Of a stretch of 64,000 bases of DNA, positions 54,353 to 63,369 are shown in pieces. A program made the translations under genes and the position numbers. The notes below the pieces were generated by a model, which saw nothing but the letters and a program-made list of their open reading frames with translations, was not told where the DNA came from and did no database searches. The stretch covers positions 62,001 to 126,000 of the forward strand of contig CAWHQZ010000028.1 of assembly GCA_963831645.1 (NCBI GenBank), read 5' to 3'. Each line of letters opens with the position of its first letter. Within the stretch, counting starts at the first letter, position 1. The stretch is from CAWHQZ01 sp963831645 (GTDB taxonomy: Bacteria; Pseudomonadota; Alphaproteobacteria; Rhizobiales; Aestuariivirgaceae).

Positions 54353-55282
54353 GAGCCCAAGGGTGGCGGTACATTTGATTCCTTTCCGAGGTCAGTCGCC
54401 TCCGAACGCGGCTGTGCTACCGCCCCGGAGGGTGCTGACCAGCCGTGACTACGGGTCCAGAGCTCGCGTGCCACCGGAAGCGGATTCATCTTCCGGTCGA
54501 TCCACCAGACACGTTCATTGCCGTGGTCGTGCAGCTCGCGATGATGGAGGTTGCAGAGCGGCACAGTGAACTCGTCGCTGACTTTCCGGCCCAGGGCATT
54601 GGGCTGAGTGAACGTCAAATGATGAGCGTGGCTCGGCTGGCGGCCACAGATCAAGCAGGGTTGGTTGGTGACAAATTTCAGGTGGTCCGGGTTGCGCTGT
54701 CGCCTGGGTTCCGACCTGGGTAGCACGCTTTTGTCCACGAACGGATGGTTTGGGGTCTGCCGGCAGGAAATCGTAGTTCACCTGCAATGGCTTCGGAGGT
54801 GTAACGATCGGCGTGGGAGCGGACGACCCGTTTAATCGATTGGGCTGACTCGGTGAGGGGTCGGCAGTGCCCTTGTAGAGGGAGAGACCGAAGGCATTGC
54901 CGAAGGTCGAGAGAGCCCGCTTGGTAGCGTCGGTCTCGGCGGCCTTGGCGGCCAGCGCATGGGCTTCACCGGGCGTTTGGCAGGTAGCCTCACCGGCGCC
55001 CGAGCCCTCTCGAATGATGCGGGTCTCGCCGGCACGCACCGTGATGCGCACCCGGACCACATAGGCGGCGGTAAAGCGGCTGGTCAATTGCTTGGTCCAC
55101 ACGCACTGGCAGGCCACCATCTCGCGGTCCCAGCCATCAAAGCCGAAGATGCGGTTGGCCTCGGCCAGCACGTGCCAGCCCTCGAGGTAGTGAAGGGTAA
55201 CGCCTTCGGCGCTCGCGTGACTTGATATGTTGGGGTTTGAGGGCGGCTTGCAGTCTGCGCAGTTGCTTATCGGCGAATCCCA
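54340..55282 (-). pseudogene. RAD52-like DNA annealing protein fused to HNH-type domain, copy 1
   Basis: ATG 55282 starts MGFADKQLRRLQAALKPQHI. Near 55217 the frame shifts to SAEGVTLHYLEGWHVLAEAN and RIFGFDGWDREMVACQCVW, the typical RAD52 family block, followed by GEAHALAAKAAETDATKRAL. Near 54740 one extra base shifts the frame to VDKSVLPRSEPRRQRNPDHL and the zinc-finger HNH-like CLICGRQPSHAHHLTFTQPN. Without the breaks this would be one protein of about 313 residues. It follows the Gp157 gene by three bases, a phage recombination-type pair. Confidence 0.72.
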
Positions 55283-55285
55283 TGG

Positions 55286-55795
55286 CTACTTAGTCCTCAC
55301 GGAAAGGATGATGCGGGTGTTGGCAAGTTCAGCCCCAGGAACGGCGCCGCCAGTCTTGAGGGCTTCCAGAATGCTGCGCCGGTCGAGCTTCGGCGGCTGT
55401 GGCAGCCAGAATGGCGGTGGAATGTCCGGCTCGCTGGTAATGACAATCGAAGGCGGCGCGGACTTCGCAGAGACGGTGAAGTCAGGCTCCAGGACCTTGT
55501 CGATGCCGGCCTCTTCCATGGCAGCCAGGGCGACCTGTCGTTTCCGGACAGCGGTCGCCTCGATCCGGTCCATTCGGTCTTTCATGTCGTCGAGGCGGAG
55601 CTTCAGGCCGTCGACCAATGCTTCGTCATCGAGTGCGGATCGCACGACGCAGCCGATGGCCTCTCTGAGGTCGGTTGCTCCTTCGAGCGTGTCGAACAGT
55701 GTTGGCTCGTCGAGATCAGGGTCAACGTCAAGTAGCCGGCGACGAAGCTCGGTGAAACGGGCAAGTTCCAGAACTCATGAATTGTCGATATCCAT
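55286..55795 (-). pseudogene. Siphovirus Gp157 family gene with a nonsense codon
   Basis: ATG 55795 reads MDIDNS and then meets an in-frame TGA (55777-55775). The same frame continues VLELARFTELRRRLLDVDPD, LREAIGCVVRSALDDEALVD and KRQVALAAMEEAGIDKVLEP to 55286. The helical N-terminus and a C-terminal beta part (PSIVITSEPDIPPPFW) match Gp157. The TGA probably replaced CGA (Arg). A GTG at 55645 could still give a 119-residue fragment. Confidence 0.65.
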
Positions 55796-55879
55796 ATGGT
55801 TACACTTCATATTGCCGTATTGTTGTTTTTAGACACAGTAATGATTTACAATGTCAAAAAAACTTATGAGTTACTTCAT

Positions 55880-56133
55880 TGCTGTACGGCGAGCAGAATA
55901 AGGGCGGCACGCGGGCTGCTCGGCTGGACCCAGACGGAACTGGCCAATAGGGCTGCGGCTTAGTCGACATGACTGTGAATCGTCTCGAGTTCAAGGAACG
56001 GCATTGTTGGTGGAACTGTGGAAACGGGTGCTGCGCGTCCAAGAGGCTTTGGAGAAGGCCGGAATAATATTCATTGCGCCCGAACTCCCAGGGCGGGCCT
56101 GGTGTTCGATTACCTAAAGCGCGCAGGCGTTAG
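55880..56133 (+). pseudogene. Decayed XRE-type helix-turn-helix regulator
   Basis: The plus strand has RIRAARGLLGWTQTELANRA, the usual first half of an XRE-type domain, then TVNRLE in another frame, then RVLRVQEALEKAGIIFIAPE and finally PGVRLPKARRR before TAG at 56133. At least three frame or stop problems separate these parts. It sits next to the phage-like genes and was probably their repressor. Confidence 0.6.
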
Positions 56134-56478
56134 GGTGTTATGGGCGATCCGGAGAGGGACCCTGGTGTCCTGCTAAGGGACTTGGGTTGGATAGACTGTC
56201 CACAAATGACGATGTCGAACGCATTTGACATTGCGGCGAGCTTGGACGATAAGGGAATCGCGCCTCGCGATTAAAGGCAAGCTGCGGCGCATGGGCACTA
56301 TCGGCGTCCATGCGCACGTAAGTCCAGATAAACCCGAGACGCTTTGTTCACCCGTTTCGACGGGGGTGAGCGAGGCGCCGGGTTTTTCATTGGCCCTCGC
56401 CACTCCCGGAGGCGACAATCAGCTGCGAGGCGCCTGCCGCGCTAAGCAAGCGAGCGCCCTATTCGAGGAGATTCGGAA
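56134..56478. other. Gap after the XRE relic
   Basis: Open frames exist on both strands (for example 56225-56482 plus) but show no family likeness. I see no supported gene. Confidence 0.45.
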
Positions 56479-56829
56479 ATGACAAACGAGACCAGGTCGA
56501 CGTCAAGCCATAGCGCTTGGCAGGTAAGAAACTTGATGCAAAGCAGTTCGCCGCCGGCAAAGGTGGTTCAAGGAGAAAGTTCGCGGAAAGACCACGGGGC
56601 AGCTGGCGCCTTGGAGATCGTTGGGCAAGCCCCCGCTGTTACCGGGCGAAAGGCTGGCCGACTTCCAGCGTCTTCTTGCGGAAGCTATCGAGGAGTACCG
56701 ACCTCGGACACTGGGCAGGAACGCCTGATCGTGTGGGATATCGTAGTGGTGACTTGGCAAATTGGGCGACTTCGTCGAGTCGATGGTGGATTGCTTTACG
56801 ATCTCGACCGCCGCGATGCACCGCGATGA
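56479..56829 (+). pseudogene. Hypothetical protein with two compensating frame breaks
   Basis: ATG 56479 (MTNETRSTSSHSAWQVRN), preceded by GAGGAGATTCGGAA, opens a frame that ends LIVWDIVVVTWQIGRLRRVD. Between about 56650 and 56705 a better protein sequence runs in another frame (ERLADFQRLLAEAIEEYRPR), so two indels seem to cancel. Proteins with this LADFQ-x-LL and V-x-TW-x-I-x-RLRR pattern are common unassigned neighbours of phage-like or transposon-like genes in Hyphomicrobiales. Confidence 0.45.
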
Positions 56830-56954
56830 CGTGGCAGTTTTCGATGTTCACATTTCGACAACAACTACGACGAACCTGAACGCCCGGCGGACGGAACGCC
56901 CGGCGGAGAAACCTCCGTCGGCACCGCACGAAGTTCCTGTGACGGAGAACGGAG

Positions 56955-57078
56955 ATGGCGAAGTCTTTCAAGGAGAACATCGAACGCGATTGCGCGGGTT
57001 CAGAAACTGATCGCAGACCGCGAGCGGCGCCGTGATGCGTTGTTCCGGGAGCTTGAACGACTTCAGGCCAGTCGGTAG
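56955..57078 (+). pseudogene. Small coiled-coil protein with one frame break
   Basis: ATG 56955 follows GGAGAACGGAG. The sequence reads MAKSFKENIER, shifts one base, then reads IARVQKLIADRERRRDALFR and ELERLQASR to TAG 57078. About 40 residues, highly charged and helical. It probably forms a group with the gene before and the gene after it. Confidence 0.45.
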
Positions 57079-57132
57079 TCCGCATGCGCCAGAACCAATC
57101 ACGCTCGATCTTGCCAGCGAGGAGGTCGACAA

Positions 57133-57582
57133 TTGACTGGCGCTTCGGAACGCCGGAGCGCAGCCAATCGACGAAACGCTCAGGCAAGCACCGGGCCGCG
57201 CACTCGATCAGGCAAGACGAAGGTACGAAAGAATGCACTGAAGCATGGTCTTGCCGCGCGGCTCTTGCCGAGGTCATTTCCGCAACATCGTGTGGATGCC
57301 ATCGTCGATGCTCTGGTTGGCTCCTCCTGTGACCCGACCATACGCGAGGCAGCCACCGAGTTTGCGGTGGCTCACCTTTCGTGGATGCAAGTAGAAGCGG
57401 TGCGGCAGAAAATCATCAAGCGCAAAATCCGAAGCTATCGAGCGGTGGCGTCGTCCAAGAAGATCAACGATGCAGCTCTCCTCGCACGGGTAATGAGTGA
57501 TGCGGAAGTCATGGCGATCGATCGCTACGAGCGTGCGGCGTTCAATCGGCGGCGCCGCGTGGCACGAGCGCTCAGCATTTAA
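57133..57582 (+). CDS. Hypothetical protein of the NALKHGL type
   Basis: The 149-residue protein starts at a TTG (57133) and contains ANRRNAQASTGPRTRSGKTK followed by VRKNALKHGLAAR, a conserved N-terminal block found in many unassigned proteins near mobile DNA. A helical charged remainder follows (VEAVRQKIIKRKIRSYRAV). Function is unknown. It is the last gene of the phage-like region and is not broken. Confidence 0.65.
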   Translation: MTGASERRSAANRRNAQASTGPRTRSGKTKVRKNALKHGLAARLLPRSFPQHRVDAIVDALVGSSCDPTIREAATEFAVAHLSWMQVEAVRQKIIKRKIRSYRAVASSKKINDAALLARVMSDAEVMAIDRYERAAFNRRRRVARALSI

Positions 57583-57847
57583 TCGAGTCAGCTCCGATTT
57601 CCTCTACCTCGCCATAACCTGCTCAGCTCGTGCGCGATCGAAGATCGCCGCTAGCCTTCTATGGGAGGAGTCTGCAAAACAAAGCCAAGGTGAAAATTCT
57701 CTAAATCGCTGTTCTAGCGGCGAAATTCCCAGCAATAACCGGTACAGGCCGGCCTATTTCAGGGCCAGCAGCTTCGGGCAGATCGTGAGAATACACGAGA
57801 ATTTGACTCTCTTATTCGTCGATGGTGAACAATCCGCTTGGCAAACA

Positions 57848-59761
57848 TTACTCCCGCAGCGCCTCGGCCAATGGCCCGAGCCAAGGTTCATAGTTTTTCC
57901 AGCGCTTCACCGAGGTCCGATAGATCGGCTGACGCACCTGCCAGCGGCTGAAAGTCAGCACTGCCCGCTCGGTCTCGTGAAAGTGAAGGCACCGCTCGTC
58001 CCACGGCAGATCGATGAATGAAATGAGCCGTCGTGCCTGGCCTTCCGGATCGAGGGTAAGCTCCTCATAAGAATGGTCCAGCATCGGATGCCCAAGCACA
58101 CCGTGCCAGTGCCTGGTGAGGCGCTGGTACTCACGGTAGTAACTTCCCAGGTTAGCGAGGTCGCGGCTATAGCCGTGACTTCCGGAGAAGTGCTGCATGA
58201 ACACCGAAAGGCACGTATCCATCGGATCGCGGACGCAGTGGACAATCCTGGCCTTGGGGAACAGCAGCGTGATGAACCAGACGAGTTCAAAGTTGTGCGG
58301 CATCTTGTCGACGATCCGCGCCGCATGCGGCGCCGCCTCCGTCAGCGTTCGCAGGTACTCCTGGGCTAGTTCCCGGCTTTTCGCAGCCGTAAGGCTCAGC
58401 GCGCCAGAAATCGTCTTTTCCGGAGCGCGCACGTCGAAGCCCAGGCGGCGAGCGAGATTTCCAACATCGTTGAGCTCGCCGATGCCGAACGCTTGCGGGT
58501 GACTGGCTATGATCTGCTCGGTGAGCGATGTTCCCGACCGCGGCATCCCGATTACGAAGACCGGGGTTTCGCTGTCGATGCCGAATTGCTCTCGTTCGGC
58601 GAAGAACTCCCGGGTGAACGTGGCGACATTTGCATCGACGAACCGCCGATAGCCATCGATTGCAAACGCCAGCGGATAGACTTCCTTGGCACGAACGAGA
58701 GCTTCGAAGGCACGTTCATACTGCTTCCTATCATCGAAGCACTTGGCCTGGGCGTAGCCCAGCATCTCTCGGTCAGGCGGCGGCAGATTGCTCCGCGCCA
58801 GTTGCGCCGCAATCATCTCGATCTCGGGTTCATCGCCAGCGAACTTGTGGATTTGGGCGTAGCTCGCAAGCGCCTCCGGAACCGAGCCTGGATCGGACGC
58901 GATCGCCTCCTTGAAATAGCGCTGAGCCTCGTCGTTGCGGCCGAGATCCATGAGCACGTTGCCCATGACCAGCTTGACGCCGGGACCGTTCGGCGCAACT
59001 TCGAGCGCCCTGGTGGCGGGCTCGAGCGCCTTGTCCGCCTGCCAGAGGCGGCGGAGCACCCGCGCCAGATTGGTCAGCACGACGATGTCGTTCGGGTGGC
59101 TTTCGAGCAGGCGGTGGTAAAGCTGCGCCGATTCCCGATAGAGGTGGAGCTCGCCCAGCACATTTGCCAGATTGATCAGCGCGTCAAGGTAATCCGGGCG
59201 CAGGCGAAGCGCCGACCTGAATGCCTTACGTGCCTCGATGAACTCTCGCGCCACCGCATGGCAGGTGCCGATGTCATTCATGATTTCATGGTCCTGCGGT
59301 CGAAGCCGCAGCGCTTTGGACAAGAGAGGCATCGCCTCCGCCGGCCGAAAGAGCGCCGCCAGCGCCCTGCCCTGTCCGCGCAGGCCCTGAACATCATCAG
59401 GATTGATCGCCGTGAGCCGTCGAAAACTTTCCAGTGCATCTTCGGTGCGTTTGAGCTGCAGCTGCGCATTGCCGAGATTAAAGAGAGCTCTGGCCGAACG
59501 GGGTTTCAGCGCCAGAGCCCTCTCGATAAGCTCAATACCTGCGGAGAGATCTCCCTTCTGGCAAAGGGCTGCGCCCAGCAGGTGGCGCGCATCGAAGCTG
59601 TCATTGCTCACGGCCAGAACGCGCCGGTATAGCGCCACGGCCTCGTCGAGCCGTCCGCTTCGATGAGCGCTTACCGCCGCCGCAAGAAGGGCGGAAACAC
59701 CACCCTTCGACTGTCCAGACATCGGATGCGGCTTGGGCAGGATCTTCTTCACTACGTCCAT
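57848..59761 (-). CDS. TPR-sulfotransferase, intact third copy
   Basis: The 637-residue protein has about nine TPR units (for example ARALFNLGNAQLQLKRTEDA, DALINLANVLGELHLYRESA) over residues 20-330 and a C-terminal sulfotransferase domain with PVFVIGMPRSGTSLTEQIIA (5'-PSB loop) and ARIVHCVRDPMDTCLSVFMQ (3'-PB region). It ends with SRWQVRQPIYRTSVKRWKNY, also found in both tandem copies at 28.7-32.1 kb. It is fully in frame, longer at the N-terminus and clearly diverged from them. The substrate is unknown; tyrosine-type protein or peptide sulfation is possible. Confidence 0.85.
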   Translation of the reverse strand: MDVVKKILPKPHPMSGQSKGGVSALLAAAVSAHRSGRLDEAVALYRRVLAVSNDSFDARHLLGAALCQKGDLSAGIELIERALALKPRSARALFNLGNAQLQLKRTEDALESFRRLTAINPDDVQGLRGQGRALAALFRPAEAMPLLSKALRLRPQDHEIMNDIGTCHAVAREFIEARKAFRSALRLRPDYLDALINLANVLGELHLYRESAQLYHRLLESHPNDIVVLTNLARVLRRLWQADKALEPATRALEVAPNGPGVKLVMGNVLMDLGRNDEAQRYFKEAIASDPGSVPEALASYAQIHKFAGDEPEIEMIAAQLARSNLPPPDREMLGYAQAKCFDDRKQYERAFEALVRAKEVYPLAFAIDGYRRFVDANVATFTREFFAEREQFGIDSETPVFVIGMPRSGTSLTEQIIASHPQAFGIGELNDVGNLARRLGFDVRAPEKTISGALSLTAAKSRELAQEYLRTLTEAAPHAARIVDKMPHNFELVWFITLLFPKARIVHCVRDPMDTCLSVFMQHFSGSHGYSRDLANLGSYYREYQRLTRHWHGVLGHPMLDHSYEELTLDPEGQARRLISFIDLPWDERCLHFHETERAVLTFSRWQVRQPIYRTSVKRWKNYEPWLGPLAEALRE

Positions 59762-60125
59762 GCTTTCCTTAGAGAGTCTGATCTGTCGAGTCCGCTGAGG
59801 ACGGAGTCAAGACCAGTACTCGTTGCGAGATGAATTCGCATCGCAGATAAAAGGAGGTTCACCCAGCCTCATCGGAGCGGGGTCCCTCGCGGGGGTTTCG
59901 CGGTTACAGAATGTGACCCTTAATCCACAGGTTTCCACAGGTTTCCACAGGTCGTGCATGGAAAACCGCAGGCGAATCGGTCTTCGAGGCCATTCAAACG
60001 CGTTCGTCGGTGCAATCATGCAACAGTGCGCCCGGATTGCTTCATATGCGCCTGGACGGTACTTGTTGCCGCCACACTCGGCTGGTAGATCATCCGTAGT
60101 GTTCGTTCTAAACCCCGTTAGTCTC
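59762..60125. other. Divergent intergenic region
   Basis: No gene is supported. The region separates the divergent sulfotransferase and protease genes and holds three DnaA-box-like repeats. An in-frame extension of the protease frame to 59823 is open but lacks protein-like sequence. Confidence 0.5.
59925..59952. repeat. Three copies of CCACAGG at 10-base spacing
   Basis: TAATCCACAGG, GTTTCCACAGG and GTTTCCACAGG follow each other with a 10-base period. Each resembles the DnaA box TTATCCACA with one or two mismatches. Confidence 0.6.
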
Positions 60126-60959
60126 ATGACATCCAGGCTGCCTCGCTTCCTGTCTCTCTCTCTTGCTGCGCTCACGCTCGTAGCCTGCACGGCGAACCAG
60201 GCGCAGCAACTCGACAGCCGCGTCATAAACGTCGAGGCAGGCGCGGTGCCGGCAAGTGTCGCACTTTCTTCCTCGCTTTCCGGCCTCGTTGCCGATGCGA
60301 ACCCCAGCTATGTGACCCTCATCATCAGCGAGCGGAGCCGCAGCGGGCGCCAAACCGACAGGCGGTCGTCGCCGGTGACCGCAGGCAGCGGCTTCCTGGT
60401 CGATCCGTCGGGCTATGTGCTGACTGCAGGCCATGTGGCGATGGAAAAGGGCTTCACCGTCAGCGCCAAGGGCCCCGATGGCCGCGTCTATTCCGGCAAG
60501 GTGGTCGACGTCAGGCCGAGCAACGACATGGCATTGATAAGGCTCTCCGGCTATTCCGGCACCGCAGTTCAGCCTTCAGGCTCGGCCTGTCTCAGGAAGG
60601 GCGCGCCGATATTCACTCTCGGCAAGCCGCACGCCCAGGGCGATACGGCGCGATTCGGGCAGGTGGAGTCCATGAGTTTCGGGCGCGCGGTCGCCTATCA
60701 GGGATTCGGCTATCCCGACGCGATCGTGCTGCGCATGGACACCAAAAAAGGCGAGTCCGGCGGCCCCGTGTTCAACGAACGCGGTGAGCTCGTGGGCATG
60801 GTCGTGAGCACGCTCTCGGACGGCAACGGGCGGCCGCTCAATCTCGCCCATGCCGTGGCGCTTCCCGCCCTCGCCCAGTTCATCTGCAGCGAGATGGCCT
60901 GTGCCAGCAACTGGGCCGCGCTTGCCAAGCAGGCGGCGGAGTCCTGCCCCGGCGCCTAA
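60126..60959 (+). CDS. Trypsin-like serine protease lipoprotein
   Basis: The 277-residue protein starts MTSRLPRFLSLSLAALTLVA with a lipobox cysteine directly after (LVAC), so it should be an outer- or inner-membrane lipoprotein. The catalytic triad is visible: His in YVLTAGHVAM, Asp in SNDMALIRL, Ser in KKGESGGPVFNE. There is no PDZ domain. The later ATG 60126 is chosen because the lipoprotein signal starts there. It is a stand-alone gene. Confidence 0.85.
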   Translation: MTSRLPRFLSLSLAALTLVACTANQAQQLDSRVINVEAGAVPASVALSSSLSGLVADANPSYVTLIISERSRSGRQTDRRSSPVTAGSGFLVDPSGYVLTAGHVAMEKGFTVSAKGPDGRVYSGKVVDVRPSNDMALIRLSGYSGTAVQPSGSACLRKGAPIFTLGKPHAQGDTARFGQVESMSFGRAVAYQGFGYPDAIVLRMDTKKGESGGPVFNERGELVGMVVSTLSDGNGRPLNLAHAVALPALAQFICSEMACASNWAALAKQAAESCPGA

Positions 60960-61054
60960 TTTACTCCGGTCTGTCTCCTCTATTCCCATTGTTCGATATC
61001 CAGCGAAGTTGCCACCAGCTTAGGGCAGTTCAGCGCGGAAACGTCCAAAGCGGG

Positions 61055-61074
61055 ATTCCGGCGTGCGCCGGAAT
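61055..61074. repeat. REP-like palindrome
   Basis: ATTCCGGCG and CGCCGGAAT form a 9-base stem around TG, followed by GACG. This type of intergenic palindrome (ending GGAATGACG) is widespread in proteobacteria. It lies after the protease gene. Confidence 0.7.
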
Positions 61075-61119
61075 GACGAAGGACGAGCGGCCCGTGTCGC
61101 ATGTGGCCTTCGATCGAGC

Positions 61120-62091
61120 CTACGGCAGAAGCACCGTTGCCCCCGTCGTCTTGCGGCTTTCGAGATCGCGATGGGCCGAGGCGACATCCTTCAGGGCATA
61201 ACGCTGCATGACCGGTATCTTGACTTTGCCGCTTTTCACGACTTCGAAGAGATCGGCAGCAGTTTCGGCCAGGTCCTGGTCGGTGGCCGTGTAGCTCATC
61301 AGCGTCGGACGGGTCACGTACAGGGACCCTTTGGCCGACAGCAGGCCCAGGTCGAGAGACTTCACGGGGCCGGAGGCGTTGCCGAAACTCACGAGCAGGC
61401 CGCGCGGCGCCAGCGAGTCGAGCGAAACCCCGACGGTTGCCGCACCGACGCCGTCATAGACAACAGGAACACCCTTGCCGCCGGTGATCTCGCGCACGCG
61501 CTTGGCAACGTCCTCGCTGCGGTAGTCGATGACGTGATGGCAGCCATGGGCTTTCGCCACCCCAGCCTTCTCTGGCGAGCCGACCGTGCCGATGACGGTT
61601 GCACCGAGCGCTCGCGCCCATTGGCTCAACAGGGTTCCGACGCCGCCCGCGGCGGCGTGCACGAGAATCGTCTCGCCCCGCTTCACGCGATAGGTAGCAC
61701 GCAGGAGATAACGGGCTGTCATACCCTTGAGCATCATCGCCGCTGCCTGCTCATCGCCGATGCTCCTGGGTAGCCTGGAGACTTTTTTGGCGGGCAGGTT
61801 CCGGGCCTCGGCGTAGGCGCCGATCGGCCCCGTGCCATAGGCGACGCGATCTCCCGGCTTCAGGCCCTTCACGCCCTCGCCCACCTCCTCGACGATGCCC
61901 GCCGCCTCGAGGCCAAGGCCCGAGGGCAATTGCACCGGGTAGAGGCCTGAGCGATGATAGGTATCGATGAAGTTGAGGCCGATGGCGGTGTGCCGCACCC
62001 TGATCTCGCCCTTGCCTGGAGGCGGAACTTCCACGTCGACAACCTCCATGACCTCGGGCCCGCCGACGCGGGCGATACGCACTGCCTTCAT
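61120..62091 (-). CDS. Quinone oxidoreductase, zinc-free MDR type
   Basis: The 323-residue protein belongs to the medium-chain dehydrogenase/reductase superfamily. It starts MKAVRIARVGGPEVMEVVDV, has GLNFIDTYHRSGLYP, GLEAAGIVEEVGEGV, and the NADPH-binding VHAAAGGVGTLLSQWARALG. There is no zinc-ligand cysteine set, as expected for NADPH:quinone reductases. ATG 62091 is chosen over 98 upstream open codons, which overlap the divergent aminotransferase. Confidence 0.92.
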   Translation of the reverse strand: MKAVRIARVGGPEVMEVVDVEVPPPGKGEIRVRHTAIGLNFIDTYHRSGLYPVQLPSGLGLEAAGIVEEVGEGVKGLKPGDRVAYGTGPIGAYAEARNLPAKKVSRLPRSIGDEQAAAMMLKGMTARYLLRATYRVKRGETILVHAAAGGVGTLLSQWARALGATVIGTVGSPEKAGVAKAHGCHHVIDYRSEDVAKRVREITGGKGVPVVYDGVGAATVGVSLDSLAPRGLLVSFGNASGPVKSLDLGLLSAKGSLYVTRPTLMSYTATDQDLAETAADLFEVVKSGKVKIPVMQRYALKDVASAHRDLESRKTTGATVLLP

Positions 62092-62124
62092 GCCCTGATC
62101 CTTCCTGCTTTCACCTGATGATCC

Positions 62125-63300
62125 ATGGCCTACCGTGTAAATCGATTTGTCGATGTGGTCGAGGCGCCGCCGATTGCCGAGGCCATGAGCTGGGTGGCGG
62201 GCACGGCCGGCAACCGGCAGCTGCTGAACCTTTGCCAGGCGGTTCCGAGCTATCCGCCCTCCCCGCTGTTGCAGCAGCACGTCGCGGATGCCGCGTTCAA
62301 CCCGGAAACCAGCCACTATACCGAAATCGCCGGGCTGCCGGAGCTTCGATCCGAGCTGGCGAGCCACATGGCCAAGGCGTACCACGGCAGGATCGAGGCG
62401 GAAGACGTGCTCATCGCGGCCGGCTGCAACCAGGCTTTCTGCCTTGCACTGACCGCTCTGGCAGGCCCGGGCGATAACGTCCTATTGCCGGCGCCATTCT
62501 ACTTCAATCACCAGATGTGGCTCGCCATGCAGGGAATCGAGGCAAGGACTTTCTCGTCGCTCGACCAGGACGGTGCCGTGCCGCAGCCTGGGCACGCGCA
62601 CGACCTCATCGACGAGCGTACGCGCGCCATCGTGCTGGTGACCCCCAACAACCCCACCGGTGCAGTCTTTCCGGCTGAAACGGTCAGCGCTTTTTTCGGA
62701 CTGGCTCGCGAGCGGAGCGTCGCGCTGGTCATCGATGAGACCTACAAGGACTTCCTGATCGGCGAACAGCCGCCCCACACTCTCTTCCGCGATCCTTCCT
62801 GGCGGGAAGGGCTGGTGCAGCTCTACAGTTTCTCCAAGGTCTACGCCCTCGCCGGCTACAGAGTGGGCTCGGTGATCGCCGGCCCATCGCTGATCAGCCA
62901 GATCGCCAAGATCATGGACTGCGTCGCGATCAGCGCGCCAAGGATCTCCCAGCTCGCGGCATTGTTCGGCTTGCGCGAGCTTGCGCCCTGGGCCGCGGAA
63001 AAGCGCCAGATGATGGCAGCGCGAACCGCGGCGCTCAGAGCCGCCTTCGCGCGGAGCGACCTCGCCTATTCGCTCGCCAGCGCGGGAGCCTATTTCGCCT
63101 ATGTGCGCCATCCGTTCACAGGGACATCGGCCAGGTCCGTGGCGCAGCGGCTGGCCCGCGACCACGACCTCCTCTGCCTCCCCGGCAGCATGTTCGGACC
63201 CGGCCAGGAGTCCTACCTCAGACTCGCATTCGCAAACGTCGAGGCGAGTTTGATGGATGAAGTTGCAGCCAGACTTGCCGAAAGCCAGTCAGGCCGCTAA
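62125..63300 (+). CDS. Aminotransferase class I/II
   Basis: The 391-residue PLP enzyme begins MAYRVNRFVDVVEAPPIAEA and shows TSHYTEIAGLPELRSELASH, VTPNNPTGAVFP, the VIDETYKDF aspartate-tyrosine site and the Schiff-base lysine in LYSFSKVYALAGYRVGSVIA. It resembles aspartate-type aminotransferases, with substrate unresolved. It diverges from the oxidoreductase with about 33 bases between starts and is followed by an enolase-superfamily gene. Confidence 0.9.
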   Translation: MAYRVNRFVDVVEAPPIAEAMSWVAGTAGNRQLLNLCQAVPSYPPSPLLQQHVADAAFNPETSHYTEIAGLPELRSELASHMAKAYHGRIEAEDVLIAAGCNQAFCLALTALAGPGDNVLLPAPFYFNHQMWLAMQGIEARTFSSLDQDGAVPQPGHAHDLIDERTRAIVLVTPNNPTGAVFPAETVSAFFGLARERSVALVIDETYKDFLIGEQPPHTLFRDPSWREGLVQLYSFSKVYALAGYRVGSVIAGPSLISQIAKIMDCVAISAPRISQLAALFGLRELAPWAAEKRQMMAARTAALRAAFARSDLAYSLASAGAYFAYVRHPFTGTSARSVAQRLARDHDLLCLPGSMFGPGQESYLRLAFANVEASLMDEVAARLAESQSGR

Positions 63301-63369
63301 TGCAAGGCGGCCTGCCACGACCCGAGCGACCTCATCGCCCGAGTTCCTCGAAAAGAGATGTCCTGACGC

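Noticed and set aside
58493..59632. 379-codon plus-strand frame
   Set aside because: Antisense to the intact third TPR-sulfotransferase.
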